64,000 nucleotides of DNA from Streptomyces sp. NBC_01788 (GTDB lineage Bacteria > Actinomycetota > Actinomycetes > Streptomycetales > Streptomycetaceae), in assembly GCF_035917575.1 (NCBI RefSeq), contig NZ_CP109090.1:372001-436000 (forward strand), in the 5' to 3' direction. Position numbers and translations under genes: made by a program. Positions 52,112 to 60,091 of this stretch are shown one piece after another. Numbering within the stretch: position 1 is the stretch's first letter; each line of letters begins with the position of its first letter. Under the pieces are notes generated by a model. The model searched no databases. It saw nothing but the letters and a program-made list of their open reading frames with translations, and was not told where the DNA came from.

Positions 52112-53146
52112 GTGGCACGCCGCCGGGTTACGGGCGCCGATGTCGCCGCCGAAGCGGGGGTGTCGGTCTCCATCGTGTCGCTGGTCCTGAACGGGAAGGA
52201 CTCCGGCAGGGCGAACCAGGCCACCCGGGACAGGGTCCACGCGGCCGCGCAGCGGCTCGGGTACCGTATCGACCGCCGCGGCCGCAGCCTCGCCACCGGC
52301 CGGACCGGCATCGTCGGTTACGTCGCGCCCGATGTCGCGACCCCCTTCTTCAGCAGTGTGCAGATGGGCCTGCTGAGCGAACTGAGCCCGGAGTACCAGG
52401 TCCTCACCGTGGTCACCGCCCTGGGCCAGACGGTCAGCCAGGAGAGCGTCCGGCGGCTGCTCGACCTGGGCGTGGACGGCCTGATCATCTCCACGGTCGA
52501 AAGCGACCTGGTGACGTCCCTGAACCCGTCGTGCCCGGTGGTGATCCTCGACTCCCCCGGACGGCAGAAGGACCTGCCGCGCGTCAATCTGGACGTCGCA
52601 GGCAGCGCCAGGGAACTCGCCCGCCATCTGACGGATCACGGTCACCGGAGCTTCGCCTACCTCGACATCGACACCCGGACCCGGACCCTGGAGGCGCGCC
52701 GCAAGGCGTTCACCGCCGAGGCACGGAAGGCGTCGGAGCGGGTGGGGGTCGTGGTGGCACGCTCCCCCATCGACGTGACGGCGGCGTACGACACCGTGGC
52801 GGACAACTGGTCCGCCTGGCGCGACGCCGGAGTGACGGCGCTGGTGTGCGGCTCCGACCTCCAGGCGTTCGGCGCGCTGGCGGCGCTGCGCGACCTCGGG
52901 GTTTCGGTTCCGGAGGAGGTGTCCGTGGCCGGCGCCGACGACCAGCCGATGTCCCGGATCGTGCAGCCGTCGCTGACCACGGTGAAACTTCCCTCGTTCG
53001 AGCTGGGCAGCCTCGGCGCGCGGGAGCTGCGCAAGGCCATGGACGGGCCGGACGCGGTCGCGGGGCGACCATTGGTGCTGCCGACCCGGCTGGAGATCAG
53101 GGAGTCGACCGGCAGCGCGCCGAAAGCCCGCTCCACGCCGCGCTGA
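52112..53146 (+). CDS. LacI-family regulator
   Basis: 344 residues from a GTG at 52112, placed nine bases after AAGGGAG; a GTG three codons earlier overlaps that site. The HTH is VTGADVAAEAGVSVSIVSLV with hinge RLGYRIDRRGRSLATGRTGI. The effector domain shows PVVILDSPGRQKDLPRVNLD and VSVAGADDQPMSRIVQPSLT. It probably controls the P450 operon through the palindrome at 48960, although the strong hairpin separates them into two transcripts. The effector is likely the substrate or a sugar-like ligand. Confidence 0.92.
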   Translation: MARRRVTGADVAAEAGVSVSIVSLVLNGKDSGRANQATRDRVHAAAQRLGYRIDRRGRSLATGRTGIVGYVAPDVATPFFSSVQMGLLSELSPEYQVLTVVTALGQTVSQESVRRLLDLGVDGLIISTVESDLVTSLNPSCPVVILDSPGRQKDLPRVNLDVAGSARELARHLTDHGHRSFAYLDIDTRTRTLEARRKAFTAEARKASERVGVVVARSPIDVTAAYDTVADNWSAWRDAGVTALVCGSDLQAFGALAALRDLGVSVPEEVSVAGADDQPMSRIVQPSLTTVKLPSFELGSLGARELRKAMDGPDAVAGRPLVLPTRLEIRESTGSAPKARSTPR

Positions 53147-53174
53147 CGCGGCACTCGGTCCCGGTGCGCCGAGG

Positions 53175-54509
53175 TCATGGGAGTGGGGTGCGCAGGGCGA
53201 GGATGGCCACGTCGTCGTGGCCGTCGCTGGGGTGCCGGCCCGCGAGAGTCCGCACGAGGTCCTCCAGCGGCTGGTCCGCGTACGCGGTGGCGAGTGCGGC
53301 CAGGGCGTCCAGCCCCTCGTCGATGGAGTGTTGGGGGTGTTCGACGAGTCCGTCGGTGAAGAAGATCACCACGGCCCCCGCGGGCAGGGTCCGGGTGTGG
53401 TCGGGGCGGACCTCGTCGGTGCTGACGCCGAGGGGCACACCGGGGTCGGCGTTCAGGTACTCGGCCCGCCCGTCGGGGGTGATCAACAGCGGGGGCAGGT
53501 GGCCGGCGGTGCTCCACTGCAGTGTCCAGCCGCCGTGCTCATCGGGTGCGATGCGGGCCAGCAGGGCGGTGGTGACGGGGTTCTCGGTGGTGGCGTTCAG
53601 GGTGATGTCGAGCTGGTGGAGGATGCCACTGGCCGGGGTGCGGCGGTCGTAGAGCAGGGCACGGAGCATGCTGCGGGTCTGGGCCATGGCGCCGGCCGCG
53701 TGCAGGTCGTGGCCGACGACGTCTCCGATCACGACGCCGAGGGCGCCGTCGGGCAGGATGACGGCGTCGTACCAGTCCCCGCCCAGGCGGTTGGGCTCGG
53801 CGGCGGGCTGGTAGATCGCGGCGGCGGTGAAGGGCCGCAGGTCCGGGAGGGTGGGCAGGAGCAGCCGCTGGAAGGTCTCGGCGCTGTCGCGGATCTGGCC
53901 GAACAGGCGGGCGTTCTCGATCGCGATGCCCGCGGCGCTGGCGAGGGCGACGAGGACCTCCTCGTCCGCCCGGTCGAAGGGGCGTCCGTCGTGGCGTTCG
54001 GAGAGGTAGAGGTCGCCGTAGATCTCGCCGCGGACGCTGATGGCCACCCCGAGCAGGGTGCGCATGTGGGGGTGGCCGGCCGGGTAGCCGACGGAGGCCG
54101 GGTGGGACGCGATGTCGGTGACGCGCAGCGGTTCGGGGTGGCGGATCAGCAGCCCGAGCACTCCGCGGCCGTGGGGGAACTCCACCCCGGCCAGGGCGGC
54201 ACGCTCCTCCTCGGACAGTCCTGCGGTGATGAAGGCCTGCAGGTACTCGCCGGACTCGTGGAGCACTCCGAGGGCGCCGTAGCGGGCGCCGACCAGGTCC
54301 ATCGCAGTGGTGACGACGCGGTGCAGCACGGACGACAGATCCAGCTCGCCGCTGATCGCCAGTACCGCGTCGAGCAGGCCCTGAAGCCGGTCCTTGGCGG
54401 CGGCCAGCGCCTGGAGCCGCTCGCCGATCTGGTCCAGTTCCTCGTTCAGGCGCTGCCCCAGGTCGGGAATTCCCGGCAGCTTCGGCTCGTCCTCGTGCCC
54501 GGCCGTCAT
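53175..54509 (-). CDS. GAF-domain PP2C/SpoIIE-type serine phosphatase
   Basis: 444 residues. An N-terminal coiled-coil (LGQRLNEELDQIGERLQALA) is followed by a GAF domain (VLHRVVTTAMDLVGARYGAL through FDRADEEVLVALASAAGIAI) and a SpoIIE/PP2C phosphatase with PNRLGGDWYDAV, GVVIGDVVGHDLHA, FFTDGLVEHP and SDGHDDVAILAL, which supply the metal-binding Asp. Such Rsb-type proteins dephosphorylate anti-anti-sigma factors. No STAS or kinase partner is adjacent. The gap 54510-54690 holds only a doubtful reading frame. Confidence 0.93.
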   Translation of the reverse strand: MTAGHEDEPKLPGIPDLGQRLNEELDQIGERLQALAAAKDRLQGLLDAVLAISGELDLSSVLHRVVTTAMDLVGARYGALGVLHESGEYLQAFITAGLSEEERAALAGVEFPHGRGVLGLLIRHPEPLRVTDIASHPASVGYPAGHPHMRTLLGVAISVRGEIYGDLYLSERHDGRPFDRADEEVLVALASAAGIAIENARLFGQIRDSAETFQRLLLPTLPDLRPFTAAAIYQPAAEPNRLGGDWYDAVILPDGALGVVIGDVVGHDLHAAGAMAQTRSMLRALLYDRRTPASGILHQLDITLNATTENPVTTALLARIAPDEHGGWTLQWSTAGHLPPLLITPDGRAEYLNADPGVPLGVSTDEVRPDHTRTLPAGAVVIFFTDGLVEHPQHSIDEGLDALAALATAYADQPLEDLVRTLAGRHPSDGHDDVAILALRTPLP

Positions 54510-54690
54510 GAGCGCCTGGTTGAGGTCTTGAACACCGGCTTGGCGCCCTTCCTGTCCAGGTCCAGGTGGCCGGGATCGTCCCGGTCACCCGGCATCCCGA
54601 CACGACCGCGATCAAAGAAATCACAGCCTGACACGACCGGACCGACCACACCGGCCATTGCTCCGAAAGCGGCATGCCATGGCCGCACAG

Positions 54691-55290
54691 TCACGCGGCC
54701 GGTGCGCCGAACGCCCGTGACGCGTCGAGCATCGCCTCGACGGCGCGCTGCACAGTGATCTGACCGTTGCCGGCCACGATGTGCAGTCCGTAGGCGTCCT
54801 CCAGCGCCACCAGGTTCAGGGCCGCCGTCGCGGTGTCCAGGACGAGGTTGAACGCCCCCGCCGCGGCGCCGAGTTCGAGGACGGTCCGGTACGTGGCCAG
54901 TTGCCGCTCGTACATCGACTCGACCAACTTGGTGTGCAGCGGGGAACTCTCGGCCAGCACGTCGAACTCGTACAGCAGGCGCATCAGCGCGTCGTCGGGT
55001 CCTGTCGGGAGTCCGGCGCGGATCGTCTCCCCCAGGAGTCGCGCTGGATCCTCGATCGTGCCCGGCAACGCGTCCCGCCGGTCGCAGAAACGTTCCATGC
55101 CCGCGCGATAGGCCTCGCTCAGCAGCGCGTCGAGGTCGTCGTAGTAGTAGAGGACGGCCCCTCGGGTCAGCCCCGCCTTGCGTGCCACGTCCGCGAGTGA
55201 GAGGGAGCGGAGCCCGGTCTCGGCGGTCGTGTCGATGACCGCCTGGATGAGGTGGGCGCGGCGTTCGTTCTGATTTTTTCGGCGGGCCAT
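54691..55290 (-). CDS. TetR-family regulator
   Basis: 199 residues from the ATG at 55290; a longer in-frame start at 55416 adds a poor N-terminus. The HTH is SLADVARKAGLTRGAVLYYY. The C-terminal region (LYEFDVLAESSPLHTKLVES) is typical TetR. It is divergent from an amidohydrolase/permease operon and is its likely regulator. Confidence 0.9.
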   Translation of the reverse strand: MARRKNQNERRAHLIQAVIDTTAETGLRSLSLADVARKAGLTRGAVLYYYDDLDALLSEAYRAGMERFCDRRDALPGTIEDPARLLGETIRAGLPTGPDDALMRLLYEFDVLAESSPLHTKLVESMYERQLATYRTVLELGAAAGAFNLVLDTATAALNLVALEDAYGLHIVAGNGQITVQRAVEAMLDASRAFGAPAA

Positions 55291-55418
55291 CCCTTGACAG
55301 TAGTCGAGATGCTCATGAGACTCGAACCATTCTTTGACGCCGATGACAACAAATGCGCGCACCGTCTCGGCGCACCTTCGCCGCGCGTTCGTGGCGCGGC
55401 TCAGAACCAAGGACAACC

Positions 55419-57110
55419 ATGCTGGACACCCTGATCACCGGCGCCCGCGTGCGCACGTTCGACGATTCCCGCCCGCGGGCCGGCGCCGTCGGCATCACCG
55501 GCGGGCGCATCGCCTTCGTGGGCGACGAGGCGGAGGCCCCGGCGGCCCGCGAGCACCGCCGCCTGGACGGGGGACTCCTCACCCCGGGCATCATCGACAG
55601 CCACAACCACCTGCTGCTCGGCTTCGACCCCGACGCCGTCAGCCTCGAGGGCGCCGAGACCCTCGACGAGGTCCGCCGCCGTATCGCCGAACTCTCCGAA
55701 GCACGCCCGGACCTGACCTGGATCTGCGCCGAGAACGCCGTGTACTCGGTGGTCCACGGCCGCCGCCCGCACGCCCGCGACCTGGCCGGCATCACCTCAC
55801 GTCCCGTCTTCGTCACCACCTACGACCAGCACTCGGTGTGGCTCAACGACGCCGCGATCCGCGCGCTGCGCCTGGACGAGGGCGGCGACATCCCGTGGGG
55901 CCGCCCGGAACGGGACGCCGACGGCCGCGCCACCGGATGGGTCACCGACTTCTACACGAGCGCCATGACGACGGCGGGCCTGGCCGGCCTCCAGCGCGAC
56001 ATCCCGATGTACTCGCCCCAGCGGCGCTACCGGAAGCTGCTGGGCAGCCTGGAGATGGCCACCGCCGCCGGCATCACCACCGTCGTCGAACCGCAGGTCC
56101 CGCTCGCCGAGATCGACCTGTTCCGGCGCGCCCAGGACGAGGGGCGCCTCAGCTCCCGCGTCATCGCGGCGCTCTTCCACCCCATGGGGTCCGACGGAGC
56201 GTTCCGGAAGCAGTTGCGCGCCGCGGCCGACGCCGCCCCGAACGGTGACCGCCTGGCCTTCGGCCCGGTCAAGCTCTACGCCGACGACGTGATCGAGCCC
56301 CACAACGCCTGGATGCTGGACGACTACGCCAACCGGCCCGGGCACCGCGGCCACCCCTCCGCACCGCTGGGCGAGCTCACCCGCGTCATCACCGAACTGG
56401 ACCGCCTCGGCTTCCAGACCCACACCCACGCGACGGGCGACGGCGGCATCCGCCTGGCCCTGGACGCGATCGAGCACGCCGCGCGCACCAACGGCAATCG
56501 GGACCGCCGCCACGGGATCGTGCACGTCGAGTGCCTCGCCCCGGAGGACCTGCCGCGCTTCGCCCGGCTGGGCGTCACCGCCTGCATGCAGCCGCGCCAC
56601 TGCTCCCCGGACCTCGTGGCCGGCACCTGGATGGACAACGTCGGCGAGACCCGCTGGGACCGCGCCTGGCGACTGCGCTCACTCATGGCGTCCGGCGCCC
56701 ACGTGGCCCTGTCCAGCGACTGGCAGGTGGGAGAGATGGATCCCCTGGTCGGGTTCTACTCGGCGCTGACCCGGGCCGGGCTCGACGGCAAGGACGCCTG
56801 GACCCCGGCGGAACGCGTGGGGCTCGACGACACGTTGCGCGGCTACACGGCCGAGGGCGCCTGGGCCTGGCACCGCGAGAACGAGTACGGCGTCATCCGC
56901 GAGGGCGCCAAGGCGGACCTCGTCGCCTGGTCCGAGGACCTCTACGCGCTCGAACCGGACCCGGCGGCGCTGCTCCAGCAGCGGGCCGAGGTCACCTGGG
57001 TGGGCGGCGAGGTGGTCCACGAGGCCGCCACCGCACGCGCCACCGCCGGCCACTACGGTGCGCTCACCTCCTGCTCCGCCCACACCGAAGGCGGTCACGC
57101 CCATGCCTGA
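55419..57110 (+). CDS. YtcJ-like amidohydrolase
   Basis: 563 residues from the ATG at 55419 with AAGGACA upstream. It belongs to the large amidohydrolase_3 (YtcJ/AepA) group: PGIIDSHNHLLLGF metal ligands, PVKLYADDVIEPHN with the bridging residue, HTHATGDGGIRLALDAIEHA and ALSSDWQVGEMDPL with the catalytic Asp. These enzymes hydrolyse amide bonds of exotic or amino acid-like compounds. Its stop overlaps the following permease gene by eight bases, so uptake and hydrolysis are coupled. Confidence 0.92.
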   Translation: MLDTLITGARVRTFDDSRPRAGAVGITGGRIAFVGDEAEAPAAREHRRLDGGLLTPGIIDSHNHLLLGFDPDAVSLEGAETLDEVRRRIAELSEARPDLTWICAENAVYSVVHGRRPHARDLAGITSRPVFVTTYDQHSVWLNDAAIRALRLDEGGDIPWGRPERDADGRATGWVTDFYTSAMTTAGLAGLQRDIPMYSPQRRYRKLLGSLEMATAAGITTVVEPQVPLAEIDLFRRAQDEGRLSSRVIAALFHPMGSDGAFRKQLRAAADAAPNGDRLAFGPVKLYADDVIEPHNAWMLDDYANRPGHRGHPSAPLGELTRVITELDRLGFQTHTHATGDGGIRLALDAIEHAARTNGNRDRRHGIVHVECLAPEDLPRFARLGVTACMQPRHCSPDLVAGTWMDNVGETRWDRAWRLRSLMASGAHVALSSDWQVGEMDPLVGFYSALTRAGLDGKDAWTPAERVGLDDTLRGYTAEGAWAWHRENEYGVIREGAKADLVAWSEDLYALEPDPAALLQQRAEVTWVGGEVVHEAATARATAGHYGALTSCSAHTEGGHAHA

Positions 57111-58566
57111 CAGCAGCCGTCCCTCAGGCGTCGCCGAGGGCACCGCCACACGGACCACGGCGAACCGCCGGCCCGCGGCACCTGGCAGTACCGCGACCGT
57201 CGCCGACGGCGAACAGGCCCAGGAGGCCCCGGGCGGCACACAGTTGCGCCGCAGCCTGAAGCTGCGCCACATCGTCTTCCTCGGCCTGGCCTTCATGGCG
57301 CCCCTGGCGGTGTTCGACACCTTCGGTCTGGTCTCCGAGGCGACCGACGGCCATGTGCCGCTCGCCTACCTGGCCGTCCTCGTCGCGGTGGGGCTCACGG
57401 CGCTCAGCTACGCACGGATGGCCCGCCGCATCACCTCCGCCGGATCCGTGTACACCTACGCCGGCAAGTCGCTCGGGGCGGCCGTGGGCTTCCTGGTGGG
57501 CTGGTCCGCCACGCTGGACTACGTGCTGCTGCCCATGCTCAACGCCCTGCTGGCCGCGATCTACATGGGCGCCGTGCTGCCCGGCGTCCCGGCGTGGGTG
57601 TGGGTGCTCTCCACCGTGGTGGTCTGCACGGCACTGAACCTGGTGGGCGTGCGGCTGGCGGCCAAGGTGAACGTGGCGCTCGTGGTCATCCAGGCCGGCG
57701 TCGCCATCGCGTTCCTGGTGTTCGCGGTGCGTGCCATCGCCACCCATGGCGAGTCGTTCGGAACCACCGGCTGGGACCCGGCCTCGGTGCCGCTGCCCGC
57801 CCTGCTCAGCGGCGCCTCGCTGCTGGCGCTGTCGTTCCTGGGCTTCGACGCCGTCTCCACCCTCTCCGAGGAGGCCGAGCAGCCACGCCGGGACATCCCG
57901 CGGGCCATCCTGCTCATCGTGGCCGCCGCCGGGGTGTTCTTCCTGGCCATCACCTACGCCATGCAGACGCTCTTCCCGGACGTCTCGGCCGTGGGCGACA
58001 TCGTGGGCGCCTCGCCGGAGATCGCCAAGTACATCGGCGGTGCCGCGTTCCAGGCGGTGTTCGTGGGCGGCTACCTCACCGCGGTGCTCGGGTGCGGTCT
58101 GACCCAGCAGATGAGTGCGGCACGGCTGCTGTTCGCCATGGGCCGCGACGGCATGCTGCCGCGCGCCGTCTTCGGGCGGGTCGATCCGCGTACCGGCGTC
58201 CCCGCCCTCAACGTGCTCATCGTGGGCCTCATCGCCGCCTCCGCCGTCTTCCTGGACCTCGGCAGCGCCGCCTCACTGATCAACTTCGGCGCCTACGTCG
58301 CCTTCGCCGCGGTGAACCTCGCGGTGATCGGGTTCTGGGTGCGCGACCGGCGCGCCGGACGGCCGGAGGCCCGCGGACCCGTCGCCGCCGTGCTGCAAGT
58401 GGTGCTGCCGGTTCTCGGGTTCGTCGTGAACGCGGCCCTGTGGGTCAGCCTGGACACCCCGGCCAAGGTCGTGGGCGTCATCTGGGCGCTGGTGGGCGTG
58501 GCAATCCTCACGCTCCGCACGGGCGGATTCCGGCGCCCGGTGCGGACGTTGAACCTGGAGGAATAG
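57103..58566 (+). CDS. APC-family amino-acid/amine permease
   Basis: 487 residues. A 50-residue polar N-terminus precedes the first helix (LRHIVFLGLAFMAPLAVFDT). About twelve helices follow, with GSVYTYAGKSLGAAVGFLVG and the conserved FLGFDAVSTLSEEAEQP of APC transporters of the putrescine/amino acid type. It overlaps the amidohydrolase gene and so probably imports its substrate. Under the divergent TetR. Confidence 0.93.
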   Translation: MPDSSRPSGVAEGTATRTTANRRPAAPGSTATVADGEQAQEAPGGTQLRRSLKLRHIVFLGLAFMAPLAVFDTFGLVSEATDGHVPLAYLAVLVAVGLTALSYARMARRITSAGSVYTYAGKSLGAAVGFLVGWSATLDYVLLPMLNALLAAIYMGAVLPGVPAWVWVLSTVVVCTALNLVGVRLAAKVNVALVVIQAGVAIAFLVFAVRAIATHGESFGTTGWDPASVPLPALLSGASLLALSFLGFDAVSTLSEEAEQPRRDIPRAILLIVAAAGVFFLAITYAMQTLFPDVSAVGDIVGASPEIAKYIGGAAFQAVFVGGYLTAVLGCGLTQQMSAARLLFAMGRDGMLPRAVFGRVDPRTGVPALNVLIVGLIAASAVFLDLGSAASLINFGAYVAFAAVNLAVIGFWVRDRRAGRPEARGPVAAVLQVVLPVLGFVVNAALWVSLDTPAKVVGVIWALVGVAILTLRTGGFRRPVRTLNLEE

Positions 58567-58600
58567 GTCCGCGAAGTCCCCGGTCGCCCGGACGGAGCGG

Positions 58601-59818
58601 TCAGTGCCGGAGTGCGGTACGCCCTCGCCCCGCAGGCTCGGCGGAGCCGGTTCCGGTTCTCAGGGCGCGCATGGCGAGGGCGCCCGCCAAGGGACCGGGA
58701 GCCAGGAGGAGGAACGCGTAGCGCCAGCCGACGGCGTCCGCGAGGAGAGGGGTCAGCTGGATGCTGACGACCGTGAGGGCGAACCCGATCGCGGTCTGGG
58801 CCGTGAGGGCCGTTCCGATGTAGCGGGAGTCGGCGACCTCGCTGAGGGCGGTGGAGAACACTCCGGAGTCGGCGATCACGGCGGCGCCCCACAGCACGCA
58901 GAACGCGATCACGAGCGCCGGCGGGGAGTGGAGGAGCAGTGGTGAGAGCAGACAGCACAGGCCACTGGTGACCAGGGCCGCGATGGCGGCGGGAGGACGG
59001 CCGTAGCGGTCGGCGCCCCAGCCGCCGAGCAGACAGCCGACGACGCCGCCGATCCCCATGGTGAGGAACACGGTGACCTCGACAGAGCCGGGAAGGTGAC
59101 GGGCACTGTCCGTGGCGGCGAGGTAGGCGGGTATCCAGGTCCACAGGGCGTAGAGCTCCCACATGTGCCCGAAGTAGCCGAGGTTGGCGGAGCGGGGGCC
59201 GCGCTGGGTGAACATGGTGAGGGCGTAGCGGGGGTTGCGGGCGGGCGCGGCCGGGGCGGCGTGGGGGCCGACGCGGATGAAGGCCAGCGCGATGCAGGAG
59301 GCCAGGAGTCCGGCGGCCGACGCGACCAGGAGAACGCCTCGCCAGGGCAGTGACCCGACGCCGGCGATGAGGTGCGGAAGGGTCGATCCGAGCGTCAGGG
59401 CGGCGACGAGCACGCCCATGGACCTTCCGCGTGCGGCGCCGTGCGCCCAGGAAGCCATGAGTTTCATGCCGACCGGGTACACACCGGCCAGGCACACACC
59501 AGTGACGAAGCGGAGCGGAACGGCTGTGGCAAGCCGGTCGACCGACACGGCCAGGAGCACGGTGCACACGGCGGCAGCGGCGGCGCCGCCGGCGAGAAGG
59601 CGCTGGGGTGGAAGTCGGTCGGCGAGGGTGAGGGCGGCGGACGTGAGCGCGCCGGTGACGAACCCGAGCTGGACCGACGCGGTCAGCCATACGGCGTCCG
59701 CGGAGTCGAGCCCCCACTCGCCGCGCAGTGTGGGAACCACCGCCGACATGGAGAACCAGACGGCGAGGCCGAGGACCTGTACGGCGGCGATCGCGGCGCG
59801 CTGTATGCCCGCGTTCAT
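58601..59818 (-). CDS. MFS transporter (CynX/NreB-like)
   Basis: 405 residues with GAGGGGGAG upstream of the ATG. About twelve helices: AAIAAVQVLGLAVWFSMSAV, GADRYGRPPAAIAALVTSGL and AVGWRYAFLLLAPGPLAG. The first part resembles Cyn-type and other anion or drug MFS proteins. It is convergent with the APC gene and divergent from the SulP gene. The substrate is unknown. Confidence 0.9.
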   Translation of the reverse strand: MNAGIQRAAIAAVQVLGLAVWFSMSAVVPTLRGEWGLDSADAVWLTASVQLGFVTGALTSAALTLADRLPPQRLLAGGAAAAAVCTVLLAVSVDRLATAVPLRFVTGVCLAGVYPVGMKLMASWAHGAARGRSMGVLVAALTLGSTLPHLIAGVGSLPWRGVLLVASAAGLLASCIALAFIRVGPHAAPAAPARNPRYALTMFTQRGPRSANLGYFGHMWELYALWTWIPAYLAATDSARHLPGSVEVTVFLTMGIGGVVGCLLGGWGADRYGRPPAAIAALVTSGLCCLLSPLLLHSPPALVIAFCVLWGAAVIADSGVFSTALSEVADSRYIGTALTAQTAIGFALTVVSIQLTPLLADAVGWRYAFLLLAPGPLAGALAMRALRTGTGSAEPAGRGRTALRH

Positions 59819-59975
59819 GGTCGCTCCCCCTCCCTCACCGGAACCAAGTGGGCGGGAGAAGCCTACGGGGCGGTCTCCCGCCTGCTCGGCTCGGCTCCCG
59901 AAGCGTGGGGCTGACGTGTCCCATCGACCCGTGGCGACCCCTTATCCACACAAACAGCACAAATAGGATTTCGGG

Positions 59976-60003
59976 ATTGCTAAATTTCGCAATTGCTTAG
60001 ATG
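59976..60003. promoter_or_regulatory. AT-rich operator/promoter upstream of SulP
   Basis: ATTGCTAAATTTCGCAAT forms an inverted repeat (ATTGC/GCAAT), and ATTGCTAA/ATTGCTTA recurs 16 bases on. Very AT-rich for this genome. Candidate site for the ArsR protein encoded at 61892, and likely core promoter for SulP. Confidence 0.5.
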
Positions 60004-60011
60004 CTGTGTTG

Positions 60012-60072
60012 GCTGTGCCCCCAGGTAGCCAGGGGCACAGCTTCTGTGTGGCTCGCCCCGGTGGGGCTGTGC
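60012..60072 (+). promoter_or_regulatory. Leader with mutually exclusive hairpins before SulP
   Basis: GCTGTGCCCC (60012-60021) pairs perfectly with GGGGCACAGC (60032-60041) to form a ten-base hairpin followed by TTCT. The same right arm (GCACAGC, 60035-60041) can instead pair with GCTGTGC at 60066-60072. Both flanking genes point away, so this is no ordinary terminator. It looks like an attenuator or other RNA switch in the SulP leader, with the ribosome site (GAGGGG) and GTG just after it. Confidence 0.5.
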
Positions 60073-60091
60073 GAGGGGAAGCTGAGGGGTC

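Noticed and set aside
49130..53146. Antibiotic gene cluster around the P450
   Set aside because: No polyketide, peptide or terpene synthase lies in the window; a stand-alone oxidation system is simpler.
54510..54690. Frame ending VQVAGIVPVTRHPDTTAIKEIT on the plus strand
   Set aside because: Looks protein-like over about 25 residues but matches nothing I know; too short to call a gene or relic.
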